Source: Anisakis pegreffii (taxonomy: Eukaryota; Nematoda; Chromadorea; Rhabditida; Anisakidae). Taken from it: 64,000 bases of DNA. Where the stretch lies: contig JAPYMA010000388.1 in the NCBI GenBank assembly GCA_035041965.1, forward strand, positions 124,001-188,000, given 5' to 3'. Position numbers and translations under genes: made by a program. Each line of letters starts with the position of its first letter. The first letter of the stretch is position 1. Below the pieces are notes generated by a model that saw only the letters and a list, made by a program, of their open reading frames with translations, was not told the DNA's origin and did no database searches. Of the stretch, positions 53,348 through 64,000 are shown piece by piece.

Positions 53348-53657
53348 TCATTTCGTCGGTTTTAATTCATTCACACTGTGAGCTAAACCGTTGGAAGCAT
53401 TTTTTAGCTTCCGTCGGGAGGAATCATTTGAACTGTACAATTTCTTTTCAACTGTAAGATGCAGATAGTTCAGTTGTAACGGATAATCTAAACTATGAAT
53501 GTGTATTGCCGCTGGTGCGGATGAGCGATGTGGTGTGTTGCGTTCGGTATCGGAATCCGAACTGACCACATCGATCGTTTCCAGAGGTGTCATGAGCCGC
53601 GATCACCCGAATAATACGGAATTCACCTCATACGGCGCCGCATCCACTTCTCCTTGA
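53348..53657. other. Sequence between exon fragment and gag remnant
   Basis: An 81-codon minus-strand frame runs 53593-53348. Its first 26 codons are the copied exon fragment; the rest has no recognisable origin. Between 53604 and 53657 is a short joint with no similarity seen to either neighbour. Confidence 0.4.
53515..53603 (-). pseudogene. Copied exon fragment of the FLYWCH/BESS gene
   Basis: These 89 bases match 60665-60753, inside the large exon of the downstream gene, at 83 positions. The six differences, read in the parent's frame, are four silent and two amino-acid changes (S/N and S/P in the segment TIDVV.SDSDTERNTPHR). The fragment is in the same orientation as its parent and sits just beyond the end of the gag remnant. 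It has no splice sites of its own. It may derive from this gene or from an unseen paralog. Confidence 0.8.
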
Positions 53658-55034
53658 TTAATTGCATCGAAGGCAGCTGTCATTGTAAGCTGCTGGTTCG
53701 ATAGTTAATTGTTGCTGAGTGAGCGTTGATGGCCCGTTACGACGAGTTGATGCATTGTTGCACAGCGCTTGATGATGGCCAGAACTGCGACAATAATAAC
53801 ATGGTGGTTTGTTGGTACAATCTTTTGAGAAGTGGCCTCTCTTTAGACATCGCAAGCAAAGCTGGAGTTGCTTTGCGCGATTAGTGCGACTTTGCGTACT
53901 TTTGAATCGCTCGCATTCATTTGCCCAATGCCGACCGTTGCAGAAGGGACACACATTGGCTTCATTCTTCTTCTTTCTGTTGTAGTTGTCTTCCTGACGA
54001 TGTTGATTGAATTTCTGTTGACCTGCCGACGTTGCTTCTGGTTTGTTGATTTGAATAAGCGATTGGGGCGCATGTTTCGATCGTTCAGCAGGATTGGACC
54101 ATTTCATTTGTTCTCTGATTTTCACCATTATTTGCAGTTTCGAACAGAGTTGGTCGACGCTCCATTCAGAAAGCCCTTGCTTTTCGTTATAAATTTCTAG
54201 TAACGCCCACTGAGGCAATTTGCCTTCAATGAGCGTTTCTAGGATTGGTTCGTTGACATTATCACCGAGTTCCTTGAGTTGGCGAATGATCGCGGTAATC
54301 GAATTGACAGTTGAACAGAACGAGGATCGATCGGTGGGCTTCAGGGTTAGCAATTCGTGGTGCAGTTTTCTTCTAAAAGCGCTTGAATCACCGAACCTTT
54401 GTGATAGGGTTTCTTTTATCGCTTCGTAGTTACGTTCTTCCAGTGCGTAACCAGAGACGGCGTGTGCAGCTGCACTCTGAAGCTTGGGTAATTGTACCCA
54501 TGGTGAGGTTGTTCGAGAGGTTGCGGGGAGAATGGTGGTTTGAGGGTTGGGATCATTGTTGCGACCGGTGGTGTTGGGGGATGTGTGGGTGATTGATGGG
54601 GAGGAGGCGGTTGCAGTGGAACGTAACTTGGTGTTGATGATTTTGAGATTCGCGTTGATTTCGTCAATGATATCTTTTGCTGTAGATATTGTGGAAAAGA
54701 AACCTTTGGGATCCTTGATAGTTTCGTTGTACGCGGTGAGTTCAGCTTGGGTTGTTGTTCTGCTTTTGATTGATTGTCTCCACTCGTCTGCATATTGTGA
54801 TATGTCGTTGATGTAACGTTCGATTTTGGTTTTAGAGAGTTCGTATTGTTGTTGAATTGATTCCAGATAAGCGTTGAGATCTGCGGTTGCTGCTTCTGAG
54901 TGCCAGTTGATTGGGTTTACGTCGTTGATTATTTTGCTCAGTCGTGCAGTTAGTTCGTTGATAAGAGGTAGTAGAATAGCGGGCATTGTAGCGATTGAAT
55001 CAGTTTGTACTGGTTGAGATTCTGGGTTTGACAT
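53658..55034 (-). CDS. Gag protein of a truncated BEL/Pao LTR retrotransposon
   Basis: The 458-residue frame has an N-terminal helical segment, a Pro/Ser-rich linker, a region resembling the DUF1759 gag domain (AVSGYALEERNYEAIKETL; then LEIYNEKQGLSEWSVDQLC) and three zinc knuckles: CPFCNGRHWANEC, CLRCLKRGHFSKDC and CYYCRSSGHHQALC. This order is typical of nematode BEL/Pao elements. The segment that normally follows LPKL and precedes the AVSGY block seems missing, an in-frame internal loss. The frame stops 35 codons after the last knuckle, and no protease, reverse transcriptase or integrase follows. Long terminal repeats were not found. The intact frame suggests a young but truncated copy. Confidence 0.85.
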   Translation of the reverse strand: MSNPESQPVQTDSIATMPAILLPLINELTARLSKIINDVNPINWHSEAATADLNAYLESIQQQYELSKTKIERYINDISQYADEWRQSIKSRTTTQAELTAYNETIKDPKGFFSTISTAKDIIDEINANLKIINTKLRSTATASSPSITHTSPNTTGRNNDPNPQTTILPATSRTTSPWVQLPKLQSAAAHAVSGYALEERNYEAIKETLSQRFGDSSAFRRKLHHELLTLKPTDRSSFCSTVNSITAIIRQLKELGDNVNEPILETLIEGKLPQWALLEIYNEKQGLSEWSVDQLCSKLQIMVKIREQMKWSNPAERSKHAPQSLIQINKPEATSAGQQKFNQHRQEDNYNRKKKNEANVCPFCNGRHWANECERFKSTQSRTNRAKQLQLCLRCLKRGHFSKDCTNKPPCYYCRSSGHHQALCNNASTRRNGPSTLTQQQLTIEPAAYNDSCLRCN

Positions 55035-55535
55035 GGTTGGTTGGTTGAGCGAGTTTGGCGTTTAGTGGTTGTTGATTGTAATTCACCACAGAGAAGATAT
55101 TTATTCTGAACAGAGTGCGGATACGAATTGACGGGGACACAGTCGAGGATTGATGTTCGAGCGAACTTAGAATCAGATCGAGAAACAAAACTTCAGCTGT
55201 GATTCAGCAAAAATAACGAGCAAGATTTGAGATTCAGGTTTTGGACTATTGGAGGTGTGCCTTTATGTAAAAATGATAAGATTTTTTTGGAAGATTGAGG
55301 GCAGTTAAGATAAGGTCACAATGAGATGGGTTGATATAAGAATATCGGAAAACATCTGACAATTGCGAGGAATTGCAGGAATGCACGCATGTGCAGACAG
55401 AGATAAGGATACATATATATTCACATGGGAATAAAGTACAGTATACAGATGTACAGATGAGAGAACATTGGATACATACAAGATTAGCATTATCGACTCA
55501 GATATCGTTAGCGTCATCATTATAACGGTTGACAG
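55035..55535. other. Upstream flank of the gag remnant
   Basis: This should hold the leader and 5' repeat of the element if they survive. I found no pair of direct repeats that would prove an LTR. No gene is supported. Confidence 0.4.
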
Positions 55536-55607
55536 TATCAATATTCACATGAATGACATTATCAATTATTGTATCAATATTTACAAGAATGACATTATCA
55601 ATTACAA
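55536..55607. repeat. Two tandem copies of a 36-bp unit
   Basis: A unit beginning TATCAATATTCACATGAATG repeats at 55536 and 55572 with only about two differences. Related AT-rich words such as AATAATTAATATGAATAT follow. Confidence 0.8.
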
Positions 55608-58600
55608 CAGTAGTTGACGTCATAAACAATAATTAATATGAATATAAATATATGATTAGTAATATCGTTAATAATAATAATAAACATTAACAGTAATTAA
55701 TATTAGGATTGAGAGCAATTAAATAAAAAGGTTGCGAGTTCGAATCTCATTCCTTGGCATGATGTTGTTTTTCTCGTTTTAACGGAAAGGAATACTAACT
55801 TTTGTACCACAGTGTTATTTTGTTGGTGCGCCCAGGCCAAAGAAAAGCATTGCAACAGTCGTGACTAGTGTTCGTCGGTAAGCAGTTTTTCGGACGAAAG
55901 GAGAGGGTTCCGGCGGGGAGAAAACCCGACTTTTTTCTCGAGGACCGCCCTCCCCCCATCTAGTTTTATCCCCGACAGAGAGGACGAGATCCGCTTTATA
56001 GCACCTCATTTTGTCAGAAACGTTTAATGTTCATTTTGATGTGGTTGGTTCGGAAATTATTAAGTCTCAGTTACCTAGCATGTGTGCTTTGTAGAGATAA
56101 TCATTGTGGCTGACTTGCTGAAAATGATGTACTTTAGTAAATGCAGCGGAGAAACAGAAGGAAGTGGATGAGGGCGGGCGCATTACACGAACTTGTGAAG
56201 AAAGGATAAACGAAACGCTCCTTGCATGCTTGCTTACTGATGAGCATCAACCATTTTCGATGGTGATTTCTTTTCTAAAACATTGCCCAGTGAGGGAGAA
56301 TTTTGTTTAACTGTTTGGCTTGCTGAGCTGTCAGCATAGTCGACAACCTGTCTCATGTTTTGCTCAGTTGATAATGGTGACCATTAGCCTTCAGATCTCA
56401 ATCTACCAAAAACATGCAAGACGGATTCTCGAGTGCAATGTTTGTTTTGCTCACTTAAAATATTTTTCGACCGAAGTGTTTTGTTCTAATGTAACACCAT
56501 ACAACCCCGGATATATGCAGTGAAAAGTTAAGCAGAAAACTCTATTGAGTGGGAGACAGTAAGTGTAATAATTAAGCTGGGATACATATCCACGAAAATA
56601 CGATTTTTAATAAAATTTTAACAACAACACGTTAACTTTCTTTTATTATAATAATGTCATGAGTATCGTAAGTAATAATACACTTCACCTTATAATAATG
56701 TAATCGTAAGGTCGTTATGTGAATTACTCTACAATGAATTTTTGGTCGTCTTGGAACATATATTTTTAAATGGAATCTGTTTTTCAAACGCACCGTCACT
56801 TTTCATTACAATGTATTATTTTCGTTTTTGAAATGTATTTCAAAATTTTCTACTTGTTGATTATTTCACTACTGTTTAACTGTTTTTCATTTGGAGGGTG
56901 TTTCTTTTCTGAATCATTTTTTGCAGTTGAAAGGTAGTTTTAACATTCCGAAGATGTTGTTTTCTGATCAGAATTGATACATAATGATTTCTAGCAAAAG
57001 TATAGATTCGTAACCACTGATGTGTATATTCTTGTTGCCATGATATTTTGATAAATTTTTGTTATATAACTGCATTCAGACGTTGAATCAGTCGTTACAA
57101 AAGTGTATATCGTAGGAATATGTGGTCCTGGGTAGCTGCAGACTTTTCATTTGTCAAAGTGTACGAGTTTATCTATGGACGTTCTGAACAATTTTAGACT
57201 TTCACTTTAGCGTTTTTTAAGCTTTTCAGTAGATTCCGAAAAATTACGGAATTTCGGTGGATTCGGAAAAGCTTCGGTCTTGTCCCGACTGAAGAGTTCC
57301 GAAAGTCGGTCGGGATTTCGAATGTCAGAATATTGAGATGTGGATTCAGTCGGACTTCAACCGAGCAGTTTCAAAAATCCATCAGATTCCCGAATTTCGG
57401 AACGATGAAATTTGTTTGGTTGCGTATGTAGTCGGTCGGATTTCAACTGACACGAAAGTTTGCTCGCTTGTGGTGTGACATACTTAGGCCAGCCTGCCAC
57501 CAGTTTTTCATTTTCAATTCCGTCGCATTTTATGTCATACTCGACACTCCACTAAAGTAATTTCTTCAGTTATCATCACTGCAATTGTGAAATCGCACGC
57601 ATTTTTTACATTGCACAAACCTTTATTCCACAATGAATTCGATTCTCTTTTTGAGCAGAGCGAAACGAAACGCTGAGGGAATTTTAATCATTACCGACCA
57701 TCACATTTCCAAGCATTTTATTCAGTGAATCGCAAAAGGCGGAATAAAGCAAACGAATGCGAAACACAGATAGTATACTAAAGAACAATAATTAAGTTAT
57801 AGTTGATAAGGAATCAAAAACTGAACTTGGAAACAAAAACCAAAAAGCACGAGAACTTTTCGGAGATAACGGGAAGGAAACGATCAGATACGTCTTCAAG
57901 TTATTCTGCTCTTCATTTTTTTTTCAACTATTGAACGAATCTTCTCCAACAACTTTCGTAATTCCAAAAACACCCAATTCTAAAAGGTTGAAGCGAACTA
58001 ACCCAAATTCCCTTCCCGTTCACTGAACAAAGATACTTCATTCTACCAATCTTAACCCACTTCAAGTGGACACTGTTTCAACAGTGAAACTTCGCAAGAA
58101 CCTCTTTCCGAAATCCATTAGAAGGTATCATTTTCAAGTGTATCAACAAGTAGTACAATTCAATCAAGATGCATATCATAAACAAAGATTAAAAATACAC
58201 TGACGAATAAAGTGATTCATTAACGAATGAAAAGAAACAGTCAAAACAATTATTGAAATATGTAATTTCGACTGGTGTTGAAATGAACCAATTACAATAA
58301 CGAAACATAAAATTGATAATAGTGAATAATGAATGTTACATTAATAATTGCAACGAACAAGCAACCACCCAAACAAATAATTCATCTTCTGCACTCTCAA
58401 TTCTATTCACCTAATTTCTCACTGAACAAACGCTAACGATTTCAAATTCAGAAATTATAATTTCAGTCATTTCTCACCAAGAAAATACGCGACTTTCAAA
58501 ATTATACTGATTTGAGAAAATGGTCAAACGAAACTTTGAAACGAAGGAAACAAGCTTTTGCGTTCCGGACTCCTATCAACACTCTCACACATCCCATTCC

Positions 58601-59467
58601 CTAATTCTCCTCACAAGTTTTAAATATTTCGATGATGCCCTCAATCTATTTTCATATCTTCACTTCTTATCACGAATATTTAATCAGCAATCACCTTTCG
58701 ATGAATGATATACTAACATACGTTCATCTAATAAAAAAACAATCCCACCCTTCCACTATTCTCCTCTATAAAAACACCTTGCAAATGATAAGATAATATG
58801 GGTGAATCATTCAGTTCTATAATCAATTGAAGAACGTTTCATGAAAATGATTCCGTATGCAAATCGATACATTATCAGTTTGACTATGAAAATAGCACAA
58901 CAACATAATCGAACGCATGACGAAGTCCAGTATAAAATGAATACGAGAGCACGATTGAAAATTACTAACGATAAGACATCTGTACTGCACCATTAAGGAA
59001 ATGACATGACATTACGCAGCGTTTCTTTCGAATGCCAACCAGACAACTTTAACTGGATCGCTTCAAAAATCTTCATGGATTATTGAAATTGCGTAACTCA
59101 TTATTGGAATACCCTCCGTTGATGTTTAATTACCTCGACGAAGACAACGTATAAGCAAACTACTGAACTGTTATGTATTTACTGAAATGCTAACAAATTC
59201 CATACAGCTATACAGTTTGAAATTAGGACAACTGAACAATAATAGAACCACTACGAATCGAAAAGAAATTCCATATTAGTTCACGCTTCAGAAAAAGTCA
59301 ACTCCAGCCTTCAATTTCAAAATATTCGATTAATCCAAACAGACATGTGACATTTACATTGAATTATTACCGACTATGTCCATTATTCAACAGACAATCA
59401 TCTAATTTCAACACTGATAAATATCAGCAACAATGAGTGTTCGAAACTTTAACAAACAAAGATCAAA
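55608..59467. other. Gene-poor region with GC-rich islands
   Basis: No coding sequence is supported. At 55732-55762 GAGTTCGAATCTC resembles a tRNA T-arm without the rest of a tRNA. At 55805-56010 a GC-rich block includes CCCGACTTTTTTCTCG, a word shared in reverse with the MITEs at 14.0 and 16.4 kb. At 57235-57480 a block rich in TCGG and TTCCGA words loosely resembles the inside of the element at 10445-10600. Confidence 0.4.
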
Positions 59468-62400
59468 TTAATCAGTTTTCAGGAGAACATTTCTGCGATA
59501 TTTAGTGATGATATCGAATATCTCAAACTTGAATTGTGCAAGCGCATTCACATCCATTTTACTCACATCACGTAACGAATCTGCAACCGTCTCCCCTGAA
59601 ATCCACTCTTCGTTCATTACCACTGAACTCACTCTATTTATGTATCTCCCACCATGTATATACCTCCCAAAATTCATTGATAAAATTTCGTAAAATCAAC
59701 CGGAATTACCGCCTTGGTATTCGATTCGTCTTCCTCTGACAAAACAGAGATGACATGATGTACCTGACTGATCCCGTATTTACGAAAACAGTAAGTTTTC
59801 TACCTTTTAATTTCAGATGGAAGATTCAATTATTGAATCGAATGATTATGCTGGCATTCGAAATAGATTAAATCTCATATCAGACACTCGTTCATGCTTT
59901 CCACAAACAAGCTCCTCATTTCAAAAAGAACAGATACTACAAACGCATAATGAAATAAATAACGAAAGTAAACACACCAATAACTGCGAATTCATCACGA
60001 TTGATGGTGTCGAAACGTTGGATGAGCGAATTTGCTGCTGATATCGTCTCATTCATTTTATACTCCAATTCCAATCGCATTTCCGTATCATCGCTATACT
60101 GACTCCCTTGCTGTTGCAGATCGTCATCATATTGCTGATTCAAACTTCGATTACGATTCGACATCTGTATCTCGCTGTGAAGTTGCATTCTTCTGGCACC
60201 AGCATTTCTCGTGACCGCACGTCTATCGTTCGTCAATTTCAGACCCATTCTCGCAGCCAGCACCTCCTTGATAGTCATCGATGAAGAAGATGAGTTCAGG
60301 TCTGGATGAGCACCGATTGCAGCCATCACTGCTTCTTTTGACTCCTCCTCTTGTCCTTCCATTCCATCATCGTCCTCTTCCGCTTCCTCTTGCTCAGGCT
60401 CTAGACCACTGTTATCGACGATAATTGTTTCTTGAGCAACTTGTTGTGGTTGTTGATGGTGTTGTCTCAAATGATAGCGATGTGGTTGCTCGGGTATGTG
60501 CATGTACGGATTACGTCTTGGTGGATGATCGGGTACTGGTATTAGGATGGTGCCGTGAATACCGGTCTCGTCATGCACCACTATCGATTCATTATCATCC
60601 TCGTCATCTTGATCAGGCATTTGTGATTTGATTGCGTGGTGTGATGCGGCACGCATTGACATCTGTGCAGATGGGCGATGCGGTGTGTTGCGTTCGGTAT
60701 CGGAATCCGAATTGACCACATCGATGGTTTCCAGAGGTGTCATAAGCCGCGATGAAGAGTTCGGTGATTGACCTTCATCTGATCTGTATGACGACGGTGT
60801 GTTCGTTGCGTTCACATACAGTCCTGCTGCGTTCTCATCTGATGCGCGCTGATTCGCTGACTGTTGACTTCGACGACGACGTGCCACTCTTCGGCTGCTT
60901 TCATTCTCCATATATTCCTCATCATCCTCATCCTCATTCATTCCACCACGCTTCATCTCTGAATTATTCGCTGCAGCTCGTCGCAACCTACAATTTCCAT
61001 TTTTCCCACATTTCATATCTTCGATCAGAGCAAATTTCTATTATTCACGAGCGTTATCCAATGACACTTCACTTAAATCAACTGCTGAATCGCTCACACC
61101 CACAAACCACCACGTTTGCACATTAATGACCCCGTCAGTGACGGAAAAACCCCAGAGCATATGGTGACAACGTGCAACTATCTCTTCAAATATATGACAC
61201 AATTTCAAGCTGAACGTTCCTTTTGCCACTTGCGAATGTGCGAAAATAATACTTGAGGACCAAATATTTGCACGGTCAATTCCGGTCGGTTCAAGCTTAG
61301 GCTAGGATTCACTTCTTCAATTTGATCCGGCCCTCAGTTATGGCATTAAAGTAGGGAAAGAAATTACCTGTGTAAACTTACCTATTCGAAATATTATGTC
61401 GGTATATTGCCACCAGTGCAGTGGCAAAACGCTGACATATCATTTCAAATCTAATGGCACGAAACAAAAAGTGCTCAACAAACATTTCCAACATGTTCAA
61501 TAGGGAAATAATGCTGCTATAAAAGCAACACAGAGTTTGATTAACTATCGAATTGGGTGCCATACGACGTCACGAAATGTATTCCAATTGTTTATTTCAT
61601 AAAATTTAACAACAACAATTTACAGATATATAAAACATTCGAATACCTTTTCAGACGTATCGAGGTATAGGATTTACGAACACGTTGCCATGATGGGTAT
61701 GTGGTCGCGATACTCAGTCTACTACCCGGCGGGGCTTGCGAAGACGATGCCAGTTCGATTGCTCGCTCGAAACCCTAATAAATTTACAGACGTACGGAAA
61801 GCCGTTATAAATGCTGATCAACACATGCGTGTACAAAAATATCTGTATACAGTATGTGAGGTGAATGAGCACAAAGTTTCAGGAATTGAAAAAGAGAAGT
61901 GACCTTTTGCCAAGCATCTTTTGGATTACACTTCAGTCCTTTCACCTCTCGCCGCGCACTTCTGTCCAGCATTAACGCCTGCACTTCCTCGTAACGCAAC
62001 GGCACACATTCAGGGTTATGTCTCGGGAATTTATTACCACTCACAACGCCATCAACAACCTTCAACTTGGCCACTTCACCTTCATGACGTCTGCGTCTGA
62101 TTGTGTCACATCTACTACATCTGTAACCATACTCATTACGGCAACAGTCCAAATCTTATTATGGCAATAGCCACCGATTCACTTAATAATCATATTTTAT
62201 ATATGAACTAGTTCTACTTCATTTGAAATTCATCATATCCAATCAGAAACCAACTAATACAATAATTTTTTAAAGAATTAACAATTGTGTGAAATTTTAC
62301 CGATAGTATTTGGTATTTTTACGATGAAATGAAGCTCTGTACATTCGAGCATCACCAGTCGCATTGTAGATAATCAACGCATCAGTTTTAAGATTTTGAG

Positions 62401-62794
62401 ACAATCCCAAATACACTTTATTCGCTTCCTCAGCGCTGAAACTGCATAAGTTTATATGGCAAAGGGACATACACACACTTAGTGATCACAACTGATCACA
62501 GTTTGTTCTATGTGATATCACATGTATAAAATGTATTGTTTCACACAAAACTTTCACCACAACAAGCAGTCACATCCGAGCATTCATTTGATCAATAAAA
62601 CTTCCTAAATGCGATACTATTCAATGACTTGACCAATAAGTGAAAGTAAAGTGCTGAACAAACTACTCCAAAGGCTAATTGAAAGATGTCATATTTGTAC
62701 AGTTCTCTAAAACAATAAAATTATAACAAGCTGATAAAAAATAACAAAAAGCAACGAACGGTGGTTTCGTTTCAACTGGCTGTTCGGTGTCCAT
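59468..62794 (-). CDS. FLYWCH-like zinc-finger protein with BESS-like C terminus
   Basis: Exons 62794-62760, 62435-62301, 62120-61904, 61431-61382, 60987-59978 and 59595-59468 join in phase to 524 residues. Near the N terminus, YRASFHRKNTKYYRCSRC followed by HNPECVPL forms a C2-HC pattern like FLYWCH zinc fingers of nematode DNA-binding proteins. The 1-kb exon encodes a low-complexity region: acidic runs (MNEDEDDEEY, QEEAEEDDDGMEGQ), a basic RRVARRRRSQQ that could be a nuclear signal, Gln/His-rich RYHLRQHHQQPQQ, and a helix MTIKEVLAARMGLKL. The last 45 residues, VADSLRDVSKMDVNALAQFKFEIFDIITKY in part, fit the BESS motif of chromatin proteins (hydrophobic-SL, then FK). I infer a nuclear transcription or chromatin factor. 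The first 35-nt exon is the least certain. A 61-codon run inside intron 4 and the 61041-61229 frame are not exons. Confidence 0.75.
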
Positions 62795-64000
62795 ATTGAA
62801 ATCAATAATGCACTTCCTGAAAATGACACTCCTTCTTAAGATAAGGAACGTTCTCGAGATCTTTCGACGACTGCGCCAAAACACCAAACCAAAGAATTGA
62901 ACACAGCAAAATTTCCTATCAAAGATGAAGAAAAATGCGTGAAACAATTAAATGCTATCGCTTTGTACTTCAATCAAACATCGAAAGTGCGATACTTTTT
63001 GCGATGGACAGTGAAAAGAGAGCAGTGAAGTGACAACGAGAAAAGATATGCAGCGGATTAATAACGCAGATATTAGCATTAAAAAGCGATCATCATCACA
63101 AAATTTTATCACAGAAATGCGTTACAATAAAATACATCAAAATACCAAAACTTAATCGAAAATGAAGTACATCATTGTGCATTTTGTTTGCCATCCAACA
63201 ATGGTAACATAATAATTAGAATTGAGCAATTGAAAAATTGACAGCAAATGAAACAAATTCGATATATAACGAAATCATCTTATGAAAAAAGTGTTGTGCG
63301 ATGGAATGGCGATATCGTTACAAATTTCAAATTGAAGTAGAACAACTCGTAGCGAACTTTCGAAAAACGAAAAGTTGTTGTATGATGAATACTGAACCCG
63401 TTACTTCAATAAATTCATTTCCATGTTGGTTGATTTTGAATTAATCTCGGTGAGAATGGATTTAAAAACGCATACGATCTAATTCAAAAGGCATGATAAT
63501 CGATCACGAGAGCGATTAAAAGAATACTAGGAAATTTGATGGGCACAATCAGTTCAAATTTTTATGAATTATTTGTTTATGGTTTATGAATTTAAAATAG
63601 AGCACTTTATAAAGTTTTCTTCAAATTGTGCTATTCAAGCTAATGTACAATGACACCATTATCGTTCGGTGTACAAATGAAAGCACCGTCCAACTTCTAC
63701 AAAATTCACTCGAGCAAGGCTCTTGTGTCTTGAAAGCAACTCCAAAACATTTCACAACCGAACAAATCACTGAGCATAACGCACTAAGCAACGATATCTA
63801 CTCATCGTCCTGAGAATATCAATTTTCAATTTTGTTCCTTGACATTTATCGATGCCTTCAACTTCTCGGATGAGATTTGCTAACGCATGCCCTGAAAAAT
63901 TGCACTGATATATGCTTCTTTCGTACCCCTTCTCAAAACTTACTGCTTAGAGGTTTCAAAAAATCCCAAAATTTTTTCTGTTCTTTTGATTGAAGAAATC
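62795..64000. other. Upstream region, no supported gene
   Basis: The promoter of the FLYWCH/BESS gene should lie just beyond 62794. A 61-codon plus-strand frame at 63628-63813 has protein-like composition but no motif, so it is left unannotated. Confidence 0.4.

Noticed and set aside
53868..54816. Several plus-strand frames within the gag region
   Set aside because: They are antisense shadows of the gag frame, which has three zinc knuckles.
61041..61229. 62-codon minus-strand frame as an exon of the FLYWCH/BESS gene
   Set aside because: The flanking exons at 61382 and 60987 join in phase directly, which places this frame inside an intron.
61690..61902. 70-codon plus-strand frame opposite the FLYWCH/BESS gene
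   Set aside because: It partly overlaps an antisense exon and has no motif or splice partner.
63628..63813. 61-codon plus-strand frame near the right end
   Set aside because: Protein-like composition but no domain, no neighbour exon and only chance-level length.
1..64000. CRISPR arrays, bacterial operons, ribosome binding sites
   Set aside because: The genes are spliced eukaryotic genes; no regularly spaced repeats or bacterial signals are seen.
1..64000. rRNA, complete tRNA and spliced-leader RNA genes
   Set aside because: No complete tRNA fold, rRNA block or SL1-like leader sequence was found by eye on either strand.

Overview
The window looks like nuclear DNA of a nematode. Genes are broken into many short exons with GT-AG introns. 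Several start codons lie just after a lone 3' splice site, as expected for spliced-leader trans-splicing. The presenilin is of the worm SEL-12 type. Base composition is AT-rich, with long gene-poor stretches. The species cannot be named from the sequence; the presenilin suggests a chromadorean worm. Most continuous open frames are shadows or pieces of spliced genes, so I rebuilt genes by joining exons and requiring every phase to agree.

Layout. 1-4.6 kb: no supported gene. 4.6-8.3 kb (-): a nine-exon metallo-beta-lactamase-fold protein. 8.3-17.5 kb: gene-poor, with a possible tiny secreted-peptide gene at 12.05-12.49 kb (-), three short hAT-like MITEs and a 29-bp perfect inverted repeat. 17.5-18.7 kb (-): a RING-IBR-RING E3 ligase. 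19.2-22.5 kb (-): a nine-exon gene of unknown family. 26.2-31.2 kb (+): a complete 13-exon presenilin. 32.7-35.1 kb (+): a BAR-only protein. 36.3-38.7 kb (-): a divergent PP1-type phosphatase. 39.5-40.0 kb (-): a decayed Tc1-like transposase. 44.8-52.6 kb (-): a four-KH-domain FUBP/KSRP protein. 53.3-55.0 kb (-): a BEL/Pao-type gag remnant beside a short copy of an exon of the next gene. 59.5-62.8 kb (-): a nuclear-looking protein with a FLYWCH-like zinc finger and a BESS-like C terminus.

The genes do not form one pathway. They are a normal eukaryotic mix: intramembrane proteolysis, membrane curvature, dephosphorylation, ubiquitination, RNA/ssDNA binding and chromatin. The unknown gene and the RBR ligase lie head to tail about 0.5 kb apart and could share a transcript. 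The most unusual points are the exon fragment next to the gag remnant, the FLYWCH-plus-BESS architecture, the altered metal motif of the metallo-beta-lactamase protein, the hAT-like elements with clear 8-bp target duplications, and the unrecognised 542-residue protein.
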